DNA of 64,000 nt from an uncultured Prevotellaceae bacterium (GTDB lineage Bacteria; Bacteroidota; Bacteroidia; Bacteroidales; Bacteroidaceae). The notes beneath the pieces are model-generated. The model was not told the origin of the DNA. It saw only the letters and a list, made by a program, of their open reading frames with translations, and did no database searches. Below, one piece after another: positions 16,681 to 24,523 of the stretch. Position numbers and translations under genes: made by a program. Positions within the stretch are counted from its first letter, which is position 1. Each line of letters opens with the position of its first letter. Location: positions 25,948-89,947 of the forward strand of contig CACWWZ010000003.1 in the NCBI GenBank assembly GCA_902764705.1. Reading direction: 5' to 3'.

Positions 16681-19140
16681 TTACTTTTTTATCAGTTTCA
16701 CTTCGGAATTGAGGCCGCTCTTGACGGGTTCCCAATTCTCATAAGTGGTGTGGTGGTAGTTGATGTCGACGACATTGATTTCGTTGAACTTACGCCATGG
16801 GTAGCCTTTGTGGTCTAAATCCCTGATGCGGTTTGCCGGTAGGTTGGTGACTTCGATACGCAGTTCGTTCTTGCCTTTCCGCAAGGCATTACGGCAGTCG
16901 AGCACAAAGGGCACAGCCCACGCACACCCCAGGAACTGTCCATTCAGATAGACGCGGGCCGACTCACGGACATCGCCTAAGTCAATCATCCACTGCTGAC
17001 GGGCCTGTTGTTTGGTGAGTCGGAAGGTGGTGGTATAGATGCCAGTACCCATCGTGACAGCAGCACTGTCGCTAAGTGTCTCCCACGTCTGAGGCTTGTC
17101 AAGCGTGAAGGTTCCTGCCACGCGGGGTGCCTCTTCGGTAAACACTAGCGTCCACGGGCCGCCCAGAGGCAGCTCTTGGGACTGCTGCGACTCAGTCGCA
17201 ACACACGGGCCTGGCTGTGCTGATGTCTGGAGGATGCGGCTTTCGCCCGAGCGCAGGACGACGTGTATCTTGCCGTTGCGGACGCTGGCGGGACAGATGT
17301 CACCATTCATGGGATTGAACCACGTGACACCCTCAAAGGGCACGGCCAGTGCGACGTCACCCTCTATGTCGCGTGGCGTAAGGTTGACTATGAAGTAGTG
17401 CCAGCCCTTAGCCGTCTTGCGACGGATGGCGCGTAGACCGAGTTCCGCTTTCATCGGCTCTGCCTTGGCAAAACGAACCATCATCTCAGGACGCTCGCCT
17501 TTGATGACATACGCTGCAATGGGATCCAACAAGGCCTGCAGACGGGCATCAATGGTGGTGCCACTGGGAATGATGAGGGCACGATAGCGGGTACCGCCCT
17601 CCGTGACAAGCATACCATTCTCCACGCACACCTTAGCCAGTTGGCAATCACTGATATAGTCGCAGTCGTAGCCCAGGCTGTCGATGGTGAGAATGCTGCG
17701 GATGAACTGCGGTGCCTTCTCGTCCATCGTATGGATGTCGAACTGCATCAACAGGTCCTCGCCGCCGCGACGGTCCTTGCTGGCCTTCTTGTCATCGTCG
17801 TTGCGAGGTCCGCGCTGGTGCCACATATCACGAACGGGCAGATAGACCAAGAAGTCGTTGTCAGGCTGTCCCAGTTGCAGGAAACTCTGACAGCGCTCTA
17901 TATACTGCATCAGCCAGGGTGCGTCGCGCCAGATGCTGTTCGTGGGCGACATATCTATGCTGGCATAGAACTTCCAACCGGGCCACGGGTCGTCCTTTGG
18001 CGTGTAGCACGAACCGTGGAAGTAGACGTGATTGACGCCGCAGGTGAACATCAGGTCGAGGTCGGGCTTCATCTGCGACAGCGAAGTACGGAAGTGCTCC
18101 GTCAACCAGGTGAATGTCTCACTACTCGTCAATGGTTTCCCCGTCACATGGGCTGCCGACGGGGCATACTTCAGCATCGACACATCGCTGAAGTTCTTCC
18201 TTGTCTTGCCTGGGTCTGTACGCAGTCCCTTGATGCCGAAATCAGAAAGTCCAAAGCCTTCGATTTCCGGAATGTCGACCGCGGCATAGAGGTCTAGCAG
18301 GTTAGCAGGCGATCCATGTGCCTGGTTGCGCACCTTGACGCCATGCTGGTGGGCCCATGCTACCCATTGCTGGGTAAAGTTCTCTAAGAGCAGGTCGGAG
18401 AGCGTCTCACGGTAGTCACAAAGCACCTGATTGCCATCGTCCACCACTCCCAGCAATTCGGGCAGATGCTGGCGTAGGTCGTAGCCGCGCCGTTTCTGGA
18501 ATTCATCGATGAGTGTGGGCGTCCAGTTGGCCTTGTATACCTCGTAGCTGTCGTTGAAGAACGTGTGAGGATAAGGGACGCCCGACGTGGCGAAAGCCTG
18601 TTCAAAATGGTCCAGGTAATGGCGGACGGCCTCGCGGTCGAAGTGGTCCACGACAAAGCCTTCGCCACCAGGCGCAGCGCGCTTCACCTTCTGTTTTGTA
18701 CGGCCGATTTCGACGGTGTAAACGGGGGAACCGTTTACCAGCGAGTCTTTGAAGATGGCTTTGCAGGCTGCCTGTTTCAGGGGGACGTGCGGTCCGCCAA
18801 ACGGCCAGCCCGTGCCACAGTTCATGTCGACTTCAATGCCCAATGAACGGGCTATGTCCTCTACCCTCTTCAGAGCCTGCATCCATTTGGGCGACAGGAA
18901 GGGAATATTTTTACTATCGTTGCCCTGCACGCCGTAGAGCGGGGTGATTTCCACCGCCCCGATACCGACACGGGCATATTCGCTGAGATTCCACCGCAGG
19001 TTCTCCTCGTCGACGGCAGAGCCCAGCCACCACCAGCGCGTGCCAGGCTTCGCCTCAGGGCGCGGCACAGGCCACTGCTGAGCCTTAGTTGCGACAATGT
19101 TGCAACATGCGAAACAAAGAAGGAAAAGTATTCGTTTCAT
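16681..19140 (-). CDS. GH106-type alpha-L-rhamnosidase, exported
   Basis: Likely releases alpha-L-rhamnose from rhamnogalacturonan or related polymers. 819 residues with a signal peptide (1-20, ATKAQ). The family signature GTRWWWLGSAVDEENLRW opens the catalytic domain near residue 32, followed by GIGAVEITPLYGVQG and MNCGTGWPFGG. A C-terminal galactose-binding-like beta-sandwich is visible around YLNGQFLGCAWAVPF. A linker before that sandwich (AQPGPCVATESQQSQE) contains a short palindrome that may be a small inserted repeat. Its ATG overlaps the GH105 stop (ATGA), so the two are translationally coupled. It is last in the AKR-GH2-GH105-GH106 unit. Confidence 0.85.
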   Translation of the reverse strand: MKRILFLLCFACCNIVATKAQQWPVPRPEAKPGTRWWWLGSAVDEENLRWNLSEYARVGIGAVEITPLYGVQGNDSKNIPFLSPKWMQALKRVEDIARSLGIEVDMNCGTGWPFGGPHVPLKQAACKAIFKDSLVNGSPVYTVEIGRTKQKVKRAAPGGEGFVVDHFDREAVRHYLDHFEQAFATSGVPYPHTFFNDSYEVYKANWTPTLIDEFQKRRGYDLRQHLPELLGVVDDGNQVLCDYRETLSDLLLENFTQQWVAWAHQHGVKVRNQAHGSPANLLDLYAAVDIPEIEGFGLSDFGIKGLRTDPGKTRKNFSDVSMLKYAPSAAHVTGKPLTSSETFTWLTEHFRTSLSQMKPDLDLMFTCGVNHVYFHGSCYTPKDDPWPGWKFYASIDMSPTNSIWRDAPWLMQYIERCQSFLQLGQPDNDFLVYLPVRDMWHQRGPRNDDDKKASKDRRGGEDLLMQFDIHTMDEKAPQFIRSILTIDSLGYDCDYISDCQLAKVCVENGMLVTEGGTRYRALIIPSGTTIDARLQALLDPIAAYVIKGERPEMMVRFAKAEPMKAELGLRAIRRKTAKGWHYFIVNLTPRDIEGDVALAVPFEGVTWFNPMNGDICPASVRNGKIHVVLRSGESRILQTSAQPGPCVATESQQSQELPLGGPWTLVFTEEAPRVAGTFTLDKPQTWETLSDSAAVTMGTGIYTTTFRLTKQQARQQWMIDLGDVRESARVYLNGQFLGCAWAVPFVLDCRNALRKGKNELRIEVTNLPANRIRDLDHKGYPWRKFNEINVVDINYHHTTYENWEPVKSGLNSEVKLIKK
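17186..17200. repeat. Short palindrome in a GH106 linker
   Basis: TGCGACTCAGTCGCA, seven-base arms around one base, in a low-conservation linker. It resembles the small palindromic inserts in clpB and fkp but is a different sequence. Confidence 0.35.
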
Positions 19141-20246
19141 TTCGTCAGCATTTTATAGTACTCGGATAATCCAAGCAGATAGCAGCCCGTACCATAGTCC
19201 TCGAAATCGGGAATGCTGGTAAAGGTGACGGGCTGCCCGGCGGAGGGGTCTTTCCCCGTGCCTTGACACCAACCCAGAAAACCGTCTTTGTGGATACACG
19301 ACTGCAGCGCTGTCCAAGCCTTGTCGCAGGCAGGATGATAGTCTTTGTCTTTTAGCAACCCGTTGCGGATACCCCAGCTCATACCGTAGAGGAAGAGTGC
19401 CGTACCCGTCATTTCAGGGGTAGGGTAATCTGCATCCGACACCAGACTGGCATGCCAGAAGCCGTCCTCATGCTGACACTGCAGCAGAGCCTTGCTCATC
19501 AGCAGGAAGTCCTTGCGCAGTTCCTTGTATTCCTTACTCTTGGGCGACAGCTCATTCATGCAGCGCACCAGTGCGGCATACACCCATCCGTTACCTCGGC
19601 TCCAGTAGCAGTTTTTGCCGTCCTTCTCCTTGTAGGGCGGCACGTAGTCCTTGTCGCGCCACCAGAGACCTTCCTTGGTGTTGAAGCAACCACCGCCACA
19701 CTCGTTACGCGTCCAGCGGTAGCTCTTCATACCATAGTTCAAGTAGCGATGATCATTCGTTATCGCGTACATCTTAATATATACAGGCATTGCCATCTGA
19801 ATGGCGTCAATCCACGTCCAGTAGTCCACGCGACCAGTGGCCATCTGCTCCTGCAGATTCTCCTTCGTGGGCTCGAGCGTACCCTTTCCCGTCAGCTGGT
19901 GCAGTTCTATGTAGGTTTGCGCGCAGCACTGGTTGTCGGCATTGGTAGCCTTGATACCGCCGCGTGGCTGCCACTGGTGATGGTCACACCAGCGCTCCGC
20001 ATAATCCAAATAGCGTTGTTGCGGATTGATGGAGTAGAGAGCCATCAGTCCCTCGTAATACACGGCCCTTGTCCACAGATTGCTCTCGCGTATCCGCCCG
20101 ACGTGGGTGGGTAACGTAGGGTCGCCATACCTCAGCATGAAATAGTCGTTGGTTTGGCAGGCAGTCTGCAGCACGTCCTGTTGGGCAAAGGCTGTGGCAA
20201 AAACACAGCATACCAGACAAAGGAAAATGAATCGTTTTATCCTCAT
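19137..20246 (-). CDS. GH105 unsaturated rhamnogalacturonyl/glucuronyl hydrolase
   Basis: Removes the unsaturated uronic acid left by polysaccharide lyases at the non-reducing end of oligosaccharides. 369 residues with a signal peptide (1-21, ATAFAQ). The (alpha/alpha)6-barrel family is recognised from TWIDAIQMAMP (catalytic Asp), NADNQCCAQTYIEL and WSRGNGWVYAAL. Cysteine-rich NECGGGC is unusual but not disruptive. Both ends overlap neighbours by ATGA (GH2 upstream, GH106 downstream), giving a tightly coupled operon. Confidence 0.9.
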   Translation of the reverse strand: MRIKRFIFLCLVCCVFATAFAQQDVLQTACQTNDYFMLRYGDPTLPTHVGRIRESNLWTRAVYYEGLMALYSINPQQRYLDYAERWCDHHQWQPRGGIKATNADNQCCAQTYIELHQLTGKGTLEPTKENLQEQMATGRVDYWTWIDAIQMAMPVYIKMYAITNDHRYLNYGMKSYRWTRNECGGGCFNTKEGLWWRDKDYVPPYKEKDGKNCYWSRGNGWVYAALVRCMNELSPKSKEYKELRKDFLLMSKALLQCQHEDGFWHASLVSDADYPTPEMTGTALFLYGMSWGIRNGLLKDKDYHPACDKAWTALQSCIHKDGFLGWCQGTGKDPSAGQPVTFTSIPDFEDYGTGCYLLGLSEYYKMLTK

Positions 20247-22615
20247 AATTTCGTTTCGAGTTTTGTAATTGTAGATTTAAATGTATTTGAGGTTGTCTTT
20301 AGGGTAACTTTCGAAGGAGCCTTTCCTGCACGCAGGATGACCATCGCTGAGCCTTGCCACAACCGTCGGTGGTTGGTAGCGTTCAGTTCGTCGCTAGTAA
20401 TGTCGCCACTGGTTACCGCCACAATGGTGGCGTCGCCTTCGACGTCAAAGACCAACTCATCCTGACAGGTCAAAACCCTACGTCCTTTGGAATCGACAGC
20501 TGTCACCTTGACGTGTTGCAGGTCCATGCCGTCGGCCTTCCATTGGTTGTTGTCGGGCTCTATCAGCAGCTTGACGGCTTTACCCGTCGTTTCCAAGGCA
20601 TGACGGGCTGTCGGCTTACCTTGCTTGTAGGCTACGGCTTCCAAACAACCTTTTCGGTAGTCGATTCCTGTCCAGTGTATCTGATTGCGTAGCTTTGGTT
20701 CCTTGGGGTTTGCCTTGCGTCCCAAACTCTTGCCGTTCAACGTCAGTTCCACCTCGTCGCAGTTGGTATAGACAACCAGGTTTGCTTTCGACCCTTCAGG
20801 ACGGTTCCACAGTTCCGACTGGCGGTCGGTGCCTGTAATGATGCCGTTCCACTTCATGCCGGCATTCTTGTCCTCCATCACCGAGAGCCTCACCATGGGC
20901 TCGTCCGAGAAGAACGACTTCATGAAGTAGGCCTTCGGTTTGGGTTGCAAGTCGATACAAAACACTCCCTGTGCCCAACCCTTTGCGGGCCAGCCCTGCG
21001 ATTCGCCCAGATAATCGATGGTTCCCCAGTAGGCCAGTCCGATAACCTTGTCGAGGTCCATCTCGAAGAAATTCTGTCCCATGGCGGCAGTCGAAGCCTC
21101 GCTTTGGTAGAACGTCATCCAAGGGAAGCGTCTGCCATCACCAGGGAAATACATATACCTGTAATTATACGCCTGGACATCGGTCAGCATAGCCAGATTG
21201 CAGGGCAGCGAATCCGTCTCCCAGTTACGGTATCGTGGGTGCATGGCCACGGTCACCAATCGTGTCGAGTCGTAGCGCTGCAACACAGGTTTCATCATCT
21301 TATAGCACGTCACGCCGAAATCGTTGAACGGCTGGTTGGGGTCTTGTTGCAATTCGTTGCCCAGACTCCACAGCACGACAGATGGTGAGTTGCGATCTCG
21401 TTTCACCCATTCCGTCACATCCTGTGCCCAGTGGTTCATCAGCGGCACGCGGCCGCCAGTATGTTGCACGGTCCATTTGTCGTATAGCTCGTCAACCACC
21501 AGAATGCCCAGTTTATCGCACAGTTTGATGAAGTCGCGGCTGTAGGGGTTGTGACTGGTACGCACGTGGTTGATGCCAAATTGTTTCATCAGCAGCAGTC
21601 GTTTCTCGATGGCCCGTGGGTAGGTGGCAGCACCCAGTGCACCCAGCGTGTGGTGATTGGCATAGCCCTTTAGCAACACCTTCCTGCCGTTCACCTTCAG
21701 GCCATATTGCGGACCAATCTCGATGGTACGGATGCCGAACTCCTCCTTGTATTCGTCGGCCACGCTTCCGTCTTCATACAACAATTGAACAACGGCTTTA
21801 TATAGCTTAGGCGACTCAGTGTCCCACAATTGGGCATTGGCAATCTCCATTTTCTGAGTGGTTATCTCCTGCGTCCGCCCTGGGGGGTTGCGTTTCTGAC
21901 TTGCCGTGGTCTCAGCCACCAGTTGTCCGTCGGGGTCGTAAATCTTTACTGCTATTCGCACCTCTTTAGCCTTGGTGCGGTTGGTGTACTCTGCCGTGAG
22001 GGAGACAAAGCGGTTGGCATGTGTGGTAATGTACAACGGATGGCGTTCGAAATACAGGTCGGCGGGCGTACTCACCAAAGTGACGTTACGAAACAGCCCT
22101 CCACCCGTATACCAGCGTGAGTTTTGCTCCGTCATCGTCGAGGCACACACCACAAGTTCGTTATTGCCTGCATGCAACAGTCGGGTGACGTCCAGTTCGA
22201 AGCCCACATAGCCGTAGTCCGTTCCGCCGATGTACTGGCCATTCAGCCATACATCGCCAACCAGCATGATGCCCTCGAAATCCAATAACACCCGCCTGTC
22301 CTTTAGCCATTCACCTTTCATCGTTATCCATCTTCTGTACCAGCCTTTTCCCATCTCCTTGAATCCACGGGCCGAAAGACGGCTCTTGATATTGGCAGCC
22401 ACATCTTTGTTATCCCCCTTTTCCTCGGCCAAGGGTGGTATCCAGGGTTGCTCTATCTGAAAATCGTGGGGTACGTTGATGACTTTTACGCTCTTGAATA
22501 GTGAGTCGCGTGAAAACTCCCATCCGTCGTTCAGCGATGTCATCGTACGAACCTGCGCGAATAGTGCCAAGGGGAGCAACACTCCCAACAGAATGGGAAG
22601 TAATCGGTATTTCAT
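20243..22615 (-). CDS. GH2 beta-galactosidase-like hydrolase, exported
   Basis: 790 residues with a signal peptide (1-20, LALFAQ). The order is: sugar-binding jelly roll (about 30-200, with WYRRWI and WLNGQYIGG), immunoglobulin-like domain, TIM barrel with VRTSHNPYSRDF, the acid/base Glu in LWSLGNELQQDP and the nucleophile Glu in FYQSEAST, then C-terminal beta-domains of the DUF4982 type. In its operon it may trim galactose or a uronic acid from rhamnogalacturonan oligosaccharides; the exact sugar cannot be read from sequence. The ATG follows a repeat that also carries the stop of the upstream AKR gene. Confidence 0.88.
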   Translation of the reverse strand: MKYRLLPILLGVLLPLALFAQVRTMTSLNDGWEFSRDSLFKSVKVINVPHDFQIEQPWIPPLAEEKGDNKDVAANIKSRLSARGFKEMGKGWYRRWITMKGEWLKDRRVLLDFEGIMLVGDVWLNGQYIGGTDYGYVGFELDVTRLLHAGNNELVVCASTMTEQNSRWYTGGGLFRNVTLVSTPADLYFERHPLYITTHANRFVSLTAEYTNRTKAKEVRIAVKIYDPDGQLVAETTASQKRNPPGRTQEITTQKMEIANAQLWDTESPKLYKAVVQLLYEDGSVADEYKEEFGIRTIEIGPQYGLKVNGRKVLLKGYANHHTLGALGAATYPRAIEKRLLLMKQFGINHVRTSHNPYSRDFIKLCDKLGILVVDELYDKWTVQHTGGRVPLMNHWAQDVTEWVKRDRNSPSVVLWSLGNELQQDPNQPFNDFGVTCYKMMKPVLQRYDSTRLVTVAMHPRYRNWETDSLPCNLAMLTDVQAYNYRYMYFPGDGRRFPWMTFYQSEASTAAMGQNFFEMDLDKVIGLAYWGTIDYLGESQGWPAKGWAQGVFCIDLQPKPKAYFMKSFFSDEPMVRLSVMEDKNAGMKWNGIITGTDRQSELWNRPEGSKANLVVYTNCDEVELTLNGKSLGRKANPKEPKLRNQIHWTGIDYRKGCLEAVAYKQGKPTARHALETTGKAVKLLIEPDNNQWKADGMDLQHVKVTAVDSKGRRVLTCQDELVFDVEGDATIVAVTSGDITSDELNATNHRRLWQGSAMVILRAGKAPSKVTLKTTSNTFKSTITKLETKL

Positions 22616-22647
22616 CTTTTACCTTTTTACTTTTTTACCTTTTACTT
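22616..22647. repeat. GGTAAAAAAGTAAAAAGG repeat between AKR and GH2
   Basis: Second member of the junction repeat family. On the coding (minus) strand it contains the AKR stop TAA and ends next to the GH2 start codon. Confidence 0.75.
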
Positions 22648-23601
22648 GATGCATCTAAGGTTTTTGTCCAGTTGTTCTGTGCTACTGGCTCCAACAAGGA
22701 CGGAGGTGACGCCCTGCTGGTCCAGAATCCATCGCAGAGCCTGTTCGGCCAGTGTCCGGCCCTGGGCTTGTGCCTCGCTGTTCCATTGGCGCAACTGTGC
22801 CAGCAATTCTAGGGTTAGCATCTCCTGCCGCAGAAATTTTCCTCTGGCCATGCGCGAGTCATCAGGGATGCCGTTCAAGTAGCGGTCCGTCAGCAGCCCC
22901 TGTGCCAGTGGCGAGAAAGCGATGAATCCTACGCCCGCCTGATGGCAGAGCTCGAGAATACCCTCGTCTAACGGTCCGCGGTTCAACATGTTCAGCTTGC
23001 CCTGATAGATGAGCAGGGGTGTGTCGCGCTGCTTCAAGTAGTCGATGGCGAAACGCAGGGGTTCCAAGGGCCAATTGGATATTCCCACATACAATGCCTT
23101 GCCCGCACGGACGATATCTACCAGTGCCTGCAGGGTTTCCTCCAGTGGGGTCTCGGGGTCGTAGCGGTGGGAATAGAACAAGTCGACATAGTCCAAGCGC
23201 ATACGCTTCAGGCTCTGGTCGAGCGAGGCCATCAGGTATTTCCTTGACCCCCAATTGCCATAAGGGCCAACCCACATGTCATAGCCGGCTTTCGTCGAAA
23301 TGAACAACTCGTCGCGATAAGATCGCAGGTCGTCGTCCATCACACGTCCCAACGTTTCTTCTGCCGAACCGTAAGGCGGTCCGTAGTTGTTGGCTAAATC
23401 CAAATGGGTGATACCCTTATCGAAAGCATAGCACAGGATCTTGCGCGAACGCTGATAGTCGTCCACTCCACCGAAATTATGCCACATGCCCAAGCTCACC
23501 TTAGGCAACAGGACGCCCGAGCGTCCGCATCGGTTGTAAACCATGCCGTCGTAACGGCTCTCTTCAGCTACATATTTCTCCATAAGCATCATACGATTCA
23601 T
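22642..23601 (-). CDS. Aldo-keto reductase (YghZ/L-glyceraldehyde-3-phosphate reductase type)
   Basis: 319-residue NADPH-dependent reductase with the AKR tetrad: Asp and Tyr in HLDLANNYGPPYGSAEE, Lys in FISTKAGYD and His in FYSHRYD. The GxxxxGPLDEGIL and LVGASSTEQLDKNL segments are of the NADP-binding type. No signal peptide, so cytoplasmic. As first gene of the pectin-type operon it might reduce an aldehyde derived from the released sugars; this is inference. MNRMMLMEKY offers several starts and the first ATG is used. It has a full promoter. Confidence 0.88.
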   Translation of the reverse strand: MNRMMLMEKYVAEESRYDGMVYNRCGRSGVLLPKVSLGMWHNFGGVDDYQRSRKILCYAFDKGITHLDLANNYGPPYGSAEETLGRVMDDDLRSYRDELFISTKAGYDMWVGPYGNWGSRKYLMASLDQSLKRMRLDYVDLFYSHRYDPETPLEETLQALVDIVRAGKALYVGISNWPLEPLRFAIDYLKQRDTPLLIYQGKLNMLNRGPLDEGILELCHQAGVGFIAFSPLAQGLLTDRYLNGIPDDSRMARGKFLRQEMLTLELLAQLRQWNSEAQAQGRTLAEQALRWILDQQGVTSVLVGASSTEQLDKNLRCIK

Positions 23602-23618
23602 TTTAGTAATTACCTCGA

Positions 23619-23649
23619 CAAAGGTACGAAATAGAATGTTAAATACAAA
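23619..23649 (-). promoter_or_regulatory. Promoter of the AKR-GH2-GH105-GH106 operon
   Basis: TTTG, 19 bases, TACCTTTG on the minus strand, about 18 bases before the AKR ATG. It is divergent from the GSCFA promoter. Confidence 0.8.
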
Positions 23650-23665
23650 ATAAAACCATATTTAT

Positions 23666-23696
23666 TTTGCATTTCGCTCGTTTTGCACTACCTTTG
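23666..23696 (+). promoter_or_regulatory. Promoter of the GSCFA gene
   Basis: TTTG, 19 bases, TACCTTTG. The spacer has CGCTCGTTTTGCAC. The start codon begins only six bases after the -7 box, so the mRNA is probably leaderless or nearly so. Confidence 0.8.
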
Positions 23697-23701
23697 CAGC
23701 G

Positions 23702-24523
23702 ATGGAGTTTAGAACAAAAGTAGAAACGGGCAAGGCTGGAATCCAGATTGGGGCCTGCGAGGAGATATTGCTGGTGGGGTCGTGCTTCGCTGGCGAGATG
23801 GGACAGCGGTTCAGGGACAATGGTTTCCCTGCGACGGTTAATCCCTATGGCACGATGTATAATCCAGCGAGCATCTTGCATACGCTGGAACGGCTCTTGG
23901 ACGAAGGGCGACAGATACCACGCACCGTATTTCTGACACTGGGTACCAACCATGTGTACCGGCTGAAGGAAACTGGCGAGATAGTAGACAACTGCGAGAA
24001 GCGTCCTGCCGCTTTGTTCGAGGAAGAGGTACTGACTATAGACGAGTGTACTGAATATCTGCGGAAGTCCGTTGAACTGCTGAAAGCCCACCAACCAAAG
24101 GTACAAATTATAATGACGGTAAGCCCCATCCGCTATCGTAAATACGGATACCACGAGAGCCAGTTGTCGAAAGCTACGCTACTGCTGGGCCTTGAAAAGG
24201 CTATTAGAACTAGTACTACTAGTAAAGTCAACTATTACCCCGCCTACGAAATTGTGATGGACGAGCTGCGCGACTACCGGTTCTATGCTGCCGACATGCT
24301 GCACCTGTCGGAACAGGCGGTAGACTACATCTGGGAACGGCTCGTTGCGTGGTGTTTCAGCGACGAGGCCATTGCCTTTATGGACGAATGGCGTCCCATC
24401 AGACAAGCGCTCACACATCGTCCCTTCAACCCGGAATCAGAAGAATATCTGCGTTTCATGCAACAGACGCACGAACGCTTGTCGGCATTCAAAAAGAAAT
24501 GGAAAATGCTTAGCTCCTACTAA
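23702..24523 (+). CDS. GSCFA family protein (SGNH-hydrolase-like)
   Basis: 273 residues. The family-naming motif GSCFA is at 26-30 and SPIRYR at 141-146. The C-terminal Asp-X-X-His block ADMLHLSEQAVDYIW (197-211) resembles the last block of SGNH esterases. The substrate is unknown. No signal peptide. Residues 170-174 (TSTTS) come from an ACTAGT repeat also found in clpB. The start is supported by the family beginning MxFRT. The 3' end overlaps the converging fkp gene by 14 bases with no terminator between them. Confidence 0.88.
   Translation: MEFRTKVETGKAGIQIGACEEILLVGSCFAGEMGQRFRDNGFPATVNPYGTMYNPASILHTLERLLDEGRQIPRTVFLTLGTNHVYRLKETGEIVDNCEKRPAALFEEEVLTIDECTEYLRKSVELLKAHQPKVQIIMTVSPIRYRKYGYHESQLSKATLLLGLEKAIRTSTTSKVNYYPAYEIVMDELRDYRFYAADMLHLSEQAVDYIWERLVAWCFSDEAIAFMDEWRPIRQALTHRPFNPESEEYLRFMQQTHERLSAFKKKWKMLSSY
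24209..24223. repeat. ACTAGT repeat in the GSCFA gene
   Basis: ACTAGT-ACT-ACTAGT, two hexamers at a 9-base period, in frame (TSTTS). Same frame and period as in clpB. Confidence 0.7.

Noticed and set aside
8635-23601. The glycoside hydrolases considered as a classical polysaccharide utilisation locus
   Set aside because: No SusC, SusD or surface lipoprotein genes are present; housekeeping genes lie among the hydrolases.
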